A DNA stretch of 64,000 bases, from the NCBI GenBank assembly GCA_965224215.1, contig CBDCYS010000043.1:248001-312000 (forward strand), in the 5' to 3' direction. Position numbers and translations under genes: made by a program. Origin of the DNA: CBDCYS01 sp965224215 (GTDB taxonomy: Bacteria > Acidobacteriota > Terriglobia > Bryobacterales > UBA6623). Below the pieces are notes generated by a model. It was not told the DNA's origin. It did not search any database and saw only the letters and a program-made list of their open reading frames with translations. Positions 54,906 to 64,000 of this stretch are shown in pieces. Each line of letters begins with the position of its first letter. Within the stretch, counting starts at the first letter, position 1.

Positions 54906-57065
54906 TCCAGGAAATTCTTGAACCAGACCGAGATTGAGAAGCTTCCGGCCGGAGAAAGGACTGTGCTGGGAAGCCTTCCGTAGTCGTCTGCCCGGTCCAT
55001 ATGTAGCGCCAGACCGTTAGCTGCGTCTGAACTATAGGACAGCGGATTGCCCTCGGCGCCATCCAATTTGTTTCCGCTCTCATCGGAAAGATTTCCCTCA
55101 AGGGGATAGTACGCAATCAGACCCAAGCGCGGGACAGGTGGAAGCGCCGTTCCTGATCCTCCGATTTCGACTGTAACCTCGTTCGCCTTAATCCGGTCGA
55201 TGGTGAGCGCAACCGTAACCACGCCCTTGCCGGCAAGAGTCTCAGGAAGTGGACCGATGTTCACCTGGTCCAGTCCGACGAATTCCCCTTGTGCCACCGC
55301 ACCCAAGACAGGCACCTCCACGCCTCCCACGGTGGCAGTGACTGCGCCACTAAACCCGCGAATCCCGGTCCCAAACAGCAGCAGGTAGAACTCATCTTCC
55401 CCGGACGGGTCCGCAGGAACGGGTTGGAGACTGTTGTCAAAGGTATGCTCTTCGGTTCTTGTACCGTCAGGAGCGACTTTCAGCCAAACCGCGGCAGCCA
55501 GCCCTTGGCCCGTTGCGGTTGCAGTGAACAGCCCAGGAGCAATTGGGTTCACCTGGATCGTCTGAGACGCGCTCGTCGCGTTCCCGTTTCCGATCACCAT
55601 GGTTGCCGGTCCGGGACGTAAGCTCCCCGGTACCTCAGTGTTGATTTGAGTCGGCGAAACGTAAAACAGCGCGGCCGGGATTCCGTTGAATGTCACGGAA
55701 GCCCCTTCCAGAGTTGTTGGAAGCGGGGTGGTCTTGGCAAGGGCGGTAGAACCTGCCAAGTTCTGCCCGAAGATCGAAATGATTTGCCCCGGCGCGACCG
55801 GACCGCCAGTGAAGCTGGCCGAATTCACGACACCGGCATTGATGAATGTTGGTGCTGTGCCGGTCACGACCTCTGACGGGGCTATTTCTTGGGGGTCGCC
55901 GCCACCGGTCAAATCGTAATTCAGCGCTGAAGGGCCGGAGTCACTGACTTCCACAGACCCAACGGATCCTCGCTGCACAGCAACATTGTCGAATCCTGTC
56001 CTGCGTCGAAGTTCACCGTCTTGACCGAACTCCGATATCTCAAGGGACAAAATCCCGCTGTCCATCCCGCCGATCTCGATGGTTTGGTTGCCAGCCCCCA
56101 GCGGAGCCCAGATGTGGAAACCGTTACCAATCCGCACGTGTCCGGATCCCACAAGCCCCTCGTGTTCATCATCAACTAGCTCGCCTGCCGACGTGCGGAG
56201 GGTCAAGGTCGCTACGGGCTCGCTTTCAATAGCTTGCGCTTGACTCAGTTTGGCCGGCGAGACCATCGAAACGGTGCAAAGTGATGCTTGCGTCAACGGG
56301 GAGAATCGGCTCGGCGCGTTCAAGAGGGTGCTTGGTTTACCGCCGGACAGAATCGCCTCGACGGCGGAGATCACATGCTGATTACCGGGCAGACCAGCGT
56401 GTGTCTCGCGAACCCAGTGAACGTTTTCTGCCGGCGACCAAGAACTCGCCTGAGCCGAAATCAAGGGCACAGTCCCATCACCATTGGCCACCTCCAAGGC
56501 CCAGCAGTTTTGACTCAATTGACTCATCGCGGACATTTCCACAAGGGTCCAATGTCCGCTCCCGATGATTGTGTATGCCTCGGCGTAATTTGGTTGTCCC
56601 CGGCTTCCAGCCAAAAATCAAATGCCCTCTCAAGCAGCGTCTGATTCCATACCTTTTCAATGCGATAATCTCCCCGGTACACGGCCTCTTTGGGCACATT
56701 ACGTCCTGACAAGAACGACTCGTCGTTTACGAAATCCCATTGCGGCAGAAGTTGATAACCGGCGGGCCAGTTTTTGCCCGTTTCGCGGGTCGCAGAGTTT
56801 GTGACTGGGGGCATGAGGTCATCCCAGCCTTGGGTTTTCAAGTACGTGTCCAACGAACCACCAAATGGCGTGCCGAGAGTGATTACGGGACCAAGAATTC
56901 CCGTGAGCGAATCCTGGCTCTTTCTGAGCATTTCTCCCGTTAACAACCCTCCCATGCTGTGGGCCACGATGGCCACTTTTCGAACAAAATACAGAGCCTG
57001 CTGAAGCCGCCGCTAGCGAAGTACCTAGGCGAAGAATAGCCCCCGGTTTGCGAAACACAGTGTAG

Positions 57066-57085
57066 GGGCGTAGCGTGCTACGCCC
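57066..57085. repeat. GGGCGTAGC-GT-GCTACGCCC palindrome
   Basis: Nine-bp perfect stem; this GGGCGTAGC/GCTACGCC motif is a widespread intergenic palindrome in bacteria. It marks the junction where the lipase gene lost its 5-prime end. Confidence 0.6.
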
Positions 57086-57259
57086 GGCGCGAGCAGCACG
57101 CTGCGCCCGCTCCAGCAAGGCACCCGCCGTGTCCCAAGACAACACAATATTCCAGTTTGAGGCCTTGCCGGAAGGGGCGAATTCTGGAAGCGCAGTCGAT
57201 GCGCCAAGTCGATGCGCCAATCAGATCAAGCGCTTCGGCGGAGGCTGATTCCGCCCGCT

Positions 57260-59961
57260 TCAGAACCGAAGCTGCAAAGTGAATTTGAATACCCGCCCGT
57301 CGTTGAGGGTGTTCGTGATTTGCCCGAAATTGTTCTCGCTGAGTGACCGTCCGGGCTTGGAGAATTGCGCGTGATTGAAGAAATTCAGCGATTCGGCCCG
57401 AAACAGCACGGAGCGGTCGCTGCCCAGGAGAAATCGCCGGGAAACACCTGAGTTGACATTCCAAACCCCGTCTTTGCGGAAGGTGTTTCGCCCGAGGTTT
57501 CCGACGGCGTCGGTCGGCAGCAGGAATGAAAATGCCGATGCCGGCAAGAGTTCAACCGAAGTGTCGGGATGGTCGATCCTGCGGCCGAGCACCGCCGGGT
57601 CGGCCACATTCGGGCGGTCGCTCGATGCCCCGTCGACGTTGCCGACGCCGGGGGAGTCCGAACCCGAGCGGAGCGTAAAGGGCGTCCCGGACTTGAGAAG
57701 CACAATCGAGCTGAACTGCCAGCGGCCGAAGATCTTGCGTAAGATGCGGTTCCGCCCACTCAGCGATGGTGTTTCGTAGTTGAGCCGCCAAAGCATGGCG
57801 TGAGGCTGGTCGAAATTACTTAAGCCTCTCATCTGCCCGTGGATGTCGAATTCGCTAGGGGCGCGGCCCCAGCGGCCCGAAGCTGTGTTTGTGTAATCCG
57901 ACCCCAAATCGATCGCCTTGCTGAACCAATAAGACGCATCGACCGTCAGCCCGGCCCAGCGCGGAATGCGCAGGGTGACTTTGGCGGCGTCGAAGTAGCT
58001 GCGAGACCCGTTGAGTATCCGCAGGACCTCAAAGAAACGCGGATCCGGTCTGCGCTCGTTGACGTTCTCCGAGAGGCGGGGAATTCCTTCGATTTGCCTC
58101 GCCCGGTTCAGGTTCCAAGCCGACAAAAGCTTGTGGGAGCGGCTTCCGACATACCCCATTTCAACGGTCCAGTCACTGAACGCTTTGAGTTCCCAGCTAA
58201 AGTTGTATTGGTGCGAATAGGGTGAGGCCAGCTCCGGATCGAGGACCCTGATGTCGCTACGAGCGTCGGAGTTCAGATCGGACGCGGCGAGCCCCCCCAG
58301 AGGGTTCACCAGATCAGGAGCCCGGATGTCAATCGATAGAATCTCCGGCGGGTTGAAGCGCGACTGCATGAAGGTCGACTGGAAGATCTCGCCGTACTGA
58401 ATTCCGTAGGCACCGCGTATGACGCCCCACGAATCGTTCAACCGGTAGGCGAACCCGAAGCGCGGCGCCAAGTTGTTGCAGTCGCAATCGTAAGGAATGT
58501 CGCTGAGACCGTTCACCTCGCTCGCCGCCGTTACCGGGCTGTAGCGCAGACCAAGATTCAGCGTCAAGTTCCCGCTGACCTTCCATTCGTCCCCGACAAA
58601 GAACTGCATGTCCCAGTTACGAAACCCGCGGTGGGCGTCGCCGATCGCGAAGCGGAAGGAGCTGGGCGTGCCCATCGCAAGATTGACCAGCGCGTCTCGC
58701 CCAAAGTCTCGCGTGAACTGAAACGTTCCGCGATGATTGTTACTCTCGAAACCGTTAACTTGGCGCCGTAATACCTCTGAGCCCAGAGTGAGCAGATGGT
58801 TGCCGCGCGTGTGCCGCAAGCGCCCGGCGTATCGGAACAGGTTCTGCGCCCGATCAATCGGGAAGCTGCCGCTTGGACCGATGGACTGCAGGATGCGCCC
58901 GAACAGGAAGAACGGGCCAAGCGAGGTCTCCTCAGGCACGATGAGCGATCCAATGCGATCGAATCCAGCAGAAAAATCAGTTGTGGTCGTCGGAGTCCAT
59001 CCTCGACTCCAGGTCAGCCGGGCGCGGTTGTTCTTCGTGATCGTGTCGGGATTCTGCCCGCCCACTAGCTGGAAAGCCTCGACATCTTGCAGCGTCAGAT
59101 TGTAGCTGACCGCGAGCCGGTCCTCATTCCAGGAATGCTCCAACACGGCACCGATGCGATCGTTATTGATGTTCTGCTGCGCATTGGTGTTGAGAGCCCG
59201 CGGGTTGATGTCGGTTCGATTGGGAAGCTGCGCCGGATAGGCTCCGATAATCGCTTCGACAAGCGCGCGGGTGGCCGGGTCGTTCGTTAGCGGCGTCCGC
59301 TCGTCGGCGGCCGGCACAAGGACGTTCCCATTCACCTGGCCGCGCAGCTTGCGCTGGCTGCCGGTTAAGGTGAGGTTCGTGTTCTTCCCCAGCCGCGATC
59401 CGAACTTGAACCCATAGTCGTTGGAGCGCGCCGGCTGGACTTCTCCAACTTGGAAGAACGAGCGGGCGCTGACGAGACTATTGTTGTGCCCCCAGTTCAA
59501 CTCGCCGTGAACGCCGGACACGCGGGAAGGTTCCAGATGGAGCGGCTGGCTGGGGCGGCCCCCAAATTCCTTACCGAAGAAATTCTGCTCGACGTTGAAT
59601 TCCTTGATAATCGTCGCCGTCGTCCCCATGCGCTGGTTAAGTTCCTTGAGGACGTTGTTGTCGATCAATGTCAGTCGAACATTTTCGTTGCGCCGCGACT
59701 CGCCGGATTCTCGGTCCACCTCACCGAGCAGGTTGAGAGTCGTGCGGTCGCTGGAGGCGCGGCCGCTGCGTTAGGGGCAGCGGCAACTGTCGCCTCGGTG
59801 GGGTTCGCGGTGTTGGCGGAGTTCGGGGTGGCGGTTTCAGCGGCTCCGGTTGCGTTCGAGTCGGTATCGCCCGGCTCAGCGGAAATCGCCATGCCGCAGC
59901 AACACGCCAGCACGGCTACGAGCCTGAGCGTTCTTGAAAATCGGTCTGATCGCTCCACCAT
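57260..59961 (-). pseudogene. TonB-dependent receptor (Oar-like), N-terminal frameshift
   Basis: From ATG 59961 a signal sequence (LRLVAVLACCCGMAISAE) and an Ala/Thr-rich segment are followed, in a different frame, by TTLNLLGEVDRESGESRRNE NVRLTLIDNNVLKELNQRMG, the usual start of Solibacter-type receptors. The long frame (59719-57260) encodes the outer-membrane barrel, ending FKFTLQLRF with terminal Phe. The shift near 59745 separates the signal peptide from the barrel. If repaired the protein would be ~900 residues and import a large substrate across the outer membrane; the substrate is unknown. Confidence 0.82.
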
Positions 59962-60137
59962 TTACTTTAGTCCCAGCGTTAGTCCCAGCTTAGCTAACCC
60001 GGACCTCTCTCCACGCACCGTTGGTAACTTGATTCTGACCCCTATGACAATAGGAGGCGTTGAGTAGGGTGGGCAGGTTTCCCTCGATCTTTTACGATCT
60101 TGACGAGCGACCGTTCTCATCCTACCAAGGCCTACAA

Positions 60138-60665
60138 CCTGAATTATGCACAGATTCACTTTGCGAGTGTGGCTGCGTTCGTAGCGGGTTGGCGGTCGTC
60201 GTGAGGTGGTAGCTCGGCAACTGGCCTTTTGGCTTCTCCGTGTCCGGTTTCCCTTCCCACCCAGAATCCGCGTCGTCAAAACCTCGCTCGGAAGTGACGT
60301 GTTTCCAGTGCGTTACGGCTAGTGCATAAAATTTTATGCATAGCGCATAGCCAGGCTCTCAGATCAGCGCCCTCCCGACCACCGGCAGCAAGCCGCCGTA
60401 GGGAGTCGGCTTCCTGCCGCGGAAGTGGTAAGGCGTCGAAGCCCCGATTTTATTGGGCCGCGAGGCCGTCACGGCTGGGCCTTGTTGGACGGGCCATTGG
60501 GAGCTATGCTGTTTTCGTCTGGTAACCATGTGGGTGACCTCCTTGGGGTTGGCTGGCGAAGCTGGGATCTTTGCCAGCCCACCTTTTTACCCCATGTTTT
60601 CGGGGGTCCCCAATGGTCCCTTGCGGCTCAGCCCTCCTCAGGTCAGCCGCAGTGCATAATTCAGG
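60138..60665 (-). mobile_element. IS1380-derived MITE, copy 2 (528 bp), inverted
   Basis: Reverse orientation of the element at 1034-1563, with the same ends, the same internal deletion and the conserved TGCATAAAATTTTATGCA palindrome inside. The 5-bp duplication is TACAA (60133-60137 and 60666-60670). Confidence 0.9.
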
Positions 60666-60704
60666 TACAATGGTTGTAGAATACGTTTCCAGTGAAGTGA
60701 CTTG

Positions 60705-60944
60705 ATGAATATCACGCTCAGCCCCGAACTCGAAAAGCTGCTTAACGAAAGAGTGCAATCTGGTGAGTTCGAAGGTGCCGAGGCCGTCGTCGCCAAAGCG
60801 CGACGTGGATGACCCCATCTTCGCCAAACCAGTCGAGAGAAGATAGATCGCGGTATGACCCAGGCCAAGCGCGCGGCACCCATTGGGAGTGAGGAATTAT
60901 TCAAACACCTTCGTCGAAATGGCGAACGGCTGGTAGAATTGTGA
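60705..60944 (+). pseudogene. ParD-like antitoxin remnant
   Basis: MNITLSPELEKLLNERVQSG EFEGAEAVVAKA is a good RHH-type ParD start, but the frame stops after ARRG. A neighbouring frame has DPIFAKPVERR and a third MTQAKRAAPIGSEELFKHLR RNGERLVEL, ending at 60944, so the original is likely broken by two shifts. Confidence 0.5.
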
Positions 60945-61171
60945 CCGATTACAGCTACACCGTCGTATTCGAGAGGCCCCCCGAGGGCGGCTACAACGTT
61001 GTTGTTCCCGCTTTCCAAGAAATCTGCACTTTCGGGGAAACGCTCGAAGAGGCCCGCGAAATGGCGCGGGACGCGATTCGGTGCGTTCCTGAGAGCGCCC
61101 GCCGGACCGGAGAGCTAATACCTCAAGATGTCGAACCCGCCACGGAGCGCGTCGCGCTTACCCTTCCATGA
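60941..61171 (+). CDS. HicB-like antitoxin
   Basis: 76 residues, GTG 60942-region start overlapping the previous stop. YSYTVVFERPPEGGYNVVVP, TFGETLEEAREMARDAIRCV and LIPQDVEPATERVALTLP is the degraded RNase-H fold of HicB antitoxins. Full length. The partner HicA at 61316 is broken, so the antitoxin is probably an orphan. Confidence 0.8.
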   Translation: MTDYSYTVVFERPPEGGYNVVVPAFQEICTFGETLEEAREMARDAIRCVPESARRTGELIPQDVEPATERVALTLP

Positions 61172-61231
61172 CTGAATACGCCCGGAATCGAGTCAAGCTC
61201 CTGTAGGTTATGCCACATTAATGCATGTCTC

Positions 61232-61266
61232 GAACCCGTGTTGCGCGAATTTTCCGGGTTCTTTTT
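61232..61266 (+). terminator. Rho-independent terminator after hicB
   Basis: GAACCCG (61232-61238), 16-nt loop, CGGGTTC (61255-61261), T5 (61262-61266). Confidence 0.7.
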
Positions 61267-61315
61267 AGGCGCCGGAGACCATCCTCCCACATTCTTCTCA
61301 TAGAGGGATTCTGGC

Positions 61316-61563
61316 GTGAACCAAAAGCTACCTATCGTTAAACCAAGACAGCTCGTCTACCAGGACAGCACGTCCGCGCTTTGTAACGAGCTGGCTTCTT
61401 CGTCCACCGCCAAGTGGGCAGCCACGCCCGCCTATTGCACAAGACTCGCCCCGAGCTGCGGGTTACCATACCTATCCACTCCAAAGATATTCCGCCGTCT
61501 TTGCTGAAGAGGATGCTCCGCCAAGCGTCGCTTACCGAAGAGCAGGTTCGCCAGCTTCTTTGA
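61316..61563 (+). pseudogene. HicA-like toxin, frameshift and nonsense
   Basis: GTG 61316 starts with NQKLPIVKPRQLV; in another frame RAL-stop-RAGFFVHRQVGSHARLLHKTR continues to PELRVTIPIHSKDIPPSLLK RMLRQASLTEEQVRQLL. The GSH catalytic His is present, but a TAA replaces the usual Glu codon in RALERAGF and the N-terminus is out of frame. HicA is an mRNA interferase; this copy should be dead. Confidence 0.75.
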
Positions 61564-61585
61564 CTCCACAAATATCAACGTTCAA

Positions 61586-63385
61586 CCTGAATTATGCACT
61601 GCCGGTGCACCTGGTGAGGGCTGAGCCGCCAGGAACCATTTGGGGACCCCCGAAAACATGGGGTAAAAAGGTAGGCTGGCAAAGATTTCAGCTTCGCCAG
61701 TCAACCCCAAGGAGGTCACCCAAATGGTTACCAAACGAAAACAGCATAGCTCCCGAAGGCCCGTCAAACAAGGCCCCGGCGCGAGGGCCCCGCGGCCCAA
61801 TAAAATCGGGGCTGCCACGCCCTATCACTTCCGTGGCAAGAATCTGACTCCCTACGGCGGCTTGCTGCCCGTCGCCACCCTGCTCGAAAAACTCGGCTTC
61901 CAAGCGCTGCTGGAAGAAACCCTCACGACCAAACGGATCACCCGAGCCATGAGCCCCTACCAGTTCGTGCTGGCCCTCGTGCTCGGCCTCTATGTCGGCT
62001 TTGCGCGGCTCAACCAACTCCGCTTCATCGCTCGCGACCCCATCCTGACCGGCATCTTGCAAGTGACGCGTCTGCCGCCGCAGTCCACGCTGTGGCGCTT
62101 TCTGGCCTCGCTGCACCTCAACGTGGCGAAGCAGATCCTTTCCATTCAGCGCCAGCTGCGGGAACGAGTCTGGGCCGCGGCCCACGTGAAGTTGGAGACG
62201 GTGACGCTGGACACCGACACCACCGTGCATACCCTCTACGGCCGCCAGATGGGCGGGCGCAAGAGCTACAACCCCAAGAACAAGGGCAAGCGCAGCTACC
62301 AGCCGATACTGACCTTCCTGGCCGAGACGCGCGAATACCGGATGGGCGGGTTGCGCAACGGCGACCGGCCCACGGGCCGACAGATCGCCGCCCACCTCGA
62401 GAGCGCTTTCCGGACTTTGCCGGGCGGCGTGAAGAAAATCCTGGCGCGGGCCGATTCCGGCTTTTATTGCTGGGAGGCGGTGGAGGCCTATGAAAAGGCG
62501 GCTTGTCAGTTCGTCATCGTGGCGCGCAAAACGCGGCGCCTGGTCGAGCGCTTGCAGCAAGCAGAATGGAAACCCTCCCCCCGCTCCGACGCGGACGCGG
62601 AATGCGAATTCCTCTACCAACCGCAAGGCTGGGCGCGGGCCTGCCGTTTCCTGACGCTGCGTTACGAAAACGAGCCCAAGGCCGGCGCGGCCGAGCAATA
62701 CCAGTTGTTCGCCACCAGCGCTTACACCTACCGCGTGTTTGTCACCAATCTGGCCGAGCCGATCGCGGCGGTGGTGTGGTTTTACCATCAGCGCGCCGGA
62801 GCCGAGAACCTGATCAAGGAGGCCAACAACGACGCCGGGCTGGCGGCCCATCCCTCGCGCCGCTTTGACATGAACCGCAATCACTTTCAGTTGGCCATGC
62901 TGGCCTACAATCGCAACTGCTGGCTGCTGCTGTTCAACCGCGAAGCCCAGGCCAGCGTGGAGACGCTGCGGCACACCACCCTGGCGACGGCGCGGCTGCG
63001 TTTTCTGTTCGTGGCGGCCAAGATCTGGCGGCACGCCGGCAGAACGGGTGTCAGCTACAGCGATCATTATCAGGAAAAGGGCCTGTTTGAACGGCTGATG
63101 CGACGGCTGCGGGCGATGGGGCCGCCGGGATCGAGCTTGGCGCCGGTGGTGGAGGGTGCGCTGAGCTGAGGGGCACTCCATGCATAAAATTTCATGCACT
63201 CGCCGCAACGTACTGGGAACACGCCGCTTGCCAGCCCGCTTTTGCCCTGCCGGGATCAGGAGGCGGCTCAAACGGGGAGGGAAACAGCAGAAAAGACGAC
63301 TTGCGAAATCACTGAGTTGACACGAGTGCCGCTATCGCCACAACTCCATCGACGATGGCTACGCCGAATCTGTGCATAATTCAGG
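61586..63385 (+). mobile_element. Full IS1380-family insertion sequence (1800 bp)
   Basis: Inverted repeats CCTGAATTATGCAC / GTGCATAATTCAGG and 5-bp duplication TTCAA (61581-61585 and 63386-63390). It probably supplies transposase to the two MITEs with the same ends. Confidence 0.93.
61724..63169 (+). CDS. IS1380-family transposase
   Basis: 481 residues, DDE_Tnp_1 fold: Asp in VTLDTDTTVHTLYG, Asp in ILARADSGFYCWE and Glu in FYHQRAGAENLIKEANND. An AAGGAGG lies 9-15 bases before the ATG. Complete frame, so probably active. The 56-codon remnant in the MITEs begins with the same MVT-RKQHSS sequence. Confidence 0.95.
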   Translation: MVTKRKQHSSRRPVKQGPGARAPRPNKIGAATPYHFRGKNLTPYGGLLPVATLLEKLGFQALLEETLTTKRITRAMSPYQFVLALVLGLYVGFARLNQLRFIARDPILTGILQVTRLPPQSTLWRFLASLHLNVAKQILSIQRQLRERVWAAAHVKLETVTLDTDTTVHTLYGRQMGGRKSYNPKNKGKRSYQPILTFLAETREYRMGGLRNGDRPTGRQIAAHLESAFRTLPGGVKKILARADSGFYCWEAVEAYEKAACQFVIVARKTRRLVERLQQAEWKPSPRSDADAECEFLYQPQGWARACRFLTLRYENEPKAGAAEQYQLFATSAYTYRVFVTNLAEPIAAVVWFYHQRAGAENLIKEANNDAGLAAHPSRRFDMNRNHFQLAMLAYNRNCWLLLFNREAQASVETLRHTTLATARLRFLFVAAKIWRHAGRTGVSYSDHYQEKGLFERLMRRLRAMGPPGSSLAPVVEGALS

Positions 63386-63397
63386 TTCAACGGCTGA

Positions 63398-64000
63398 TCA
63401 TCGCTTCTTGCCCTCGATCCCCAACTCCCGCCAGATTCCGTCCACCCGCTTCTTCACCTCTTCATCCATTGCGATAACGTCTGGCCAGGGGCGCGTGAAA
63501 CCTTCTCCAGGCCATTTGCGGGTGGCGTCGATGCCCATCTTCGAGCCGTAGTTCGGTAGCCGGCTGGAGTGGTCAAGCTGATCGATGGGCCCCATCACAA
63601 ACTGGATGTCGCGCTCAGGGTCGATGTTGTTGAGCGCTTTCCAGGTCACTTCGCTGAGGTCTTGGACGTTCACATCGTCGTCCACGACGACAATGCATTT
63701 CGTGAACATAGCCTGCCCCAGCCCCCAGACCGCGCTCATCACTTTGCGAGCTTGCGAAGGGTAGGACTTGCGAATCGACAGGATCATCAAGTTGTGGAAG
63801 ATGCCTTCGGCGGGCATGTTCATATCCACAAGCTCGGGAATCTGCATGCGCATCAACGGCAAGAAAGCGCGCTCGATCGCCTTTCCCATGTAGAAGTCTT
63901 CCATCGGAGGAGGGCCGACAATCGTCGTCGCGTAAATGGGTTTTTCGCGTTGGGTTACACAGGTGACGTGAAAAACGGGGAACTCATCCTCCAGCGAATA
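63398..64000 (-). CDS. UbiD-family decarboxylase, 5-prime end outside window
   Basis: The frame is open to the right edge. IYATTIVGPPPMEDFYMGKA, IERAFLPLMRMQIPELVDMN, AEGIFHNLMILSIRKSYPSQ ARKVMSAVWGLGQAMFTKCI VVVDDDVNVQDLSEVTWKAL are UbiD signatures, including the prenyl-FMN/Mn site region. It decarboxylates a hydroxyarene carboxylate, probably in menaquinone or ubiquinone-type quinone synthesis. Its stop at 63398 lies only 8 bp from the IS1380 target duplication. Confidence 0.9.
   Translation of the reverse strand, partial: YSLEDEFPVFHVTCVTQREKPIYATTIVGPPPMEDFYMGKAIERAFLPLMRMQIPELVDMNMPAEGIFHNLMILSIRKSYPSQARKVMSAVWGLGQAMFTKCIVVVDDDVNVQDLSEVTWKALNNIDPERDIQFVMGPIDQLDHSSRLPNYGSKMGIDATRKWPGEGFTRPWPDVIAMDEEVKKRVDGIWRELGIEGKKR

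Larger units (their letters stand above)
53326..57011 (-). pseudogene. Secreted lipase-TIGR03437-LamG protein split by IS1595 copy D
   Basis: Reading leftward: an LCAT-like alpha/beta-hydrolase (VAIVAHSMGGLLTGEML with the nucleophile Ser, GPVITLGTPFGGS); after a frameshift near 56600, AEAYTIIGSGHWTLVEM and NGDGTVPLISAQ; then a TIGR03437 module (GVVNSASFTGGPVAPGQIIS IFGQNLAG ... LFYVSPTQINTEVP); then a LamG domain (LIAYYPLEGNLSDESGN ... FSISVWFKNFL). Removing the element plus one TCCAGGAA copy joins KNFL to DINQWQILIHKSGC in frame and finishes the LamG domain at 53326. The N-terminus is missing upstream of 57011. A secreted esterase or lipase is the likely ancestral role. Confidence 0.85.

Noticed and set aside
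61688..63271. A 527-codon minus-strand frame opposite the IS1380 transposase
   Set aside because: Antisense shadow in GC-rich DNA; no domain, while the plus strand encodes a complete transposase.

Overview
The window reads as a chromosomal segment of an Acidobacteriota bacterium, most likely of the Solibacter/Bryobacter lineage. The strongest hints are a secreted protein carrying the TIGR03437 domain that is abundant in Solibacter, an Oar-like TonB-dependent receptor with the NENVRLTLIDNN-type N-terminus seen in that group, and a two-heme c-type cytochrome next to a PQQ alcohol dehydrogenase. This placement is inferred from remembered protein families; no marker gene is present.

Two kinds of DNA are interleaved. 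Housekeeping-type islands carry a cupin and cytochrome/PQQ dehydrogenase (5.4-8.8 kb), tRNA-Arg(ACG) and metF (24.8-26.6 kb), gamma-glutamyltransferase and tRNA-Phe (28.5-30.5 kb), a phasin-like gene (40.2 kb), a TPR protein (44.9-46.1 kb), a lipase/LamG protein and TonB receptor (53.3-60.0 kb) and a UbiD-type decarboxylase (63.4 kb to the right edge). Between them lie remnants of integrative elements that look like phage satellites (integrase, AlpA-like regulator, primase or primase-helicase, P27-type small terminase, no capsid or tail genes): 1-4.3 kb, 8.9-10.8 kb, 13.1-19.8 kb (the most complete), 31.1-31.6 kb, 38.2 kb, 42.5-44.2 kb and 47.3-49.6 kb. A 3-prime half of a tRNA-Ser(CGA) gene at 11.92-11.98 kb marks an attachment site beside one of them.

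The window is saturated with insertion sequences whose ends can be read: four copies of one IS1595-family element (4383, 12037, 32625, 53875), two of a second IS1595-type element (9703, 46217), two ISNCY/IS1202-like elements with 15-bp target duplications (22914, 26640), one IS4 (40763), one IS200/IS605 (about 47625), one full IS1380 (61586), two IS1380-derived MITEs sharing the same internal deletion (1034 and 60138), an IS6 remnant (6026) and a probable IS91-type remnant (38640). Several insertions split genes so that removing the element plus one target duplication restores the frame.

Gene decay is pervasive. Frameshifts, nonsense codons or truncations affect the TIR-SUMF1 fusion, the AlbA_2 protein, the lipase/LamG protein, the TonB receptor, a multiheme cytochrome, HicA, a LysR regulator, kinase fragments, the integrases and several transposases. 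Possible defence or conflict genes are the TIR-SUMF1 fusion, a HEPN-like protein, the AlbA_2 protein and HicBA remnants. A 49-codon gene at 20.3 kb has a double-glycine leader typical of RiPP precursors. The region 34.2-38.1 kb is a graveyard of short gene fragments in both orientations.
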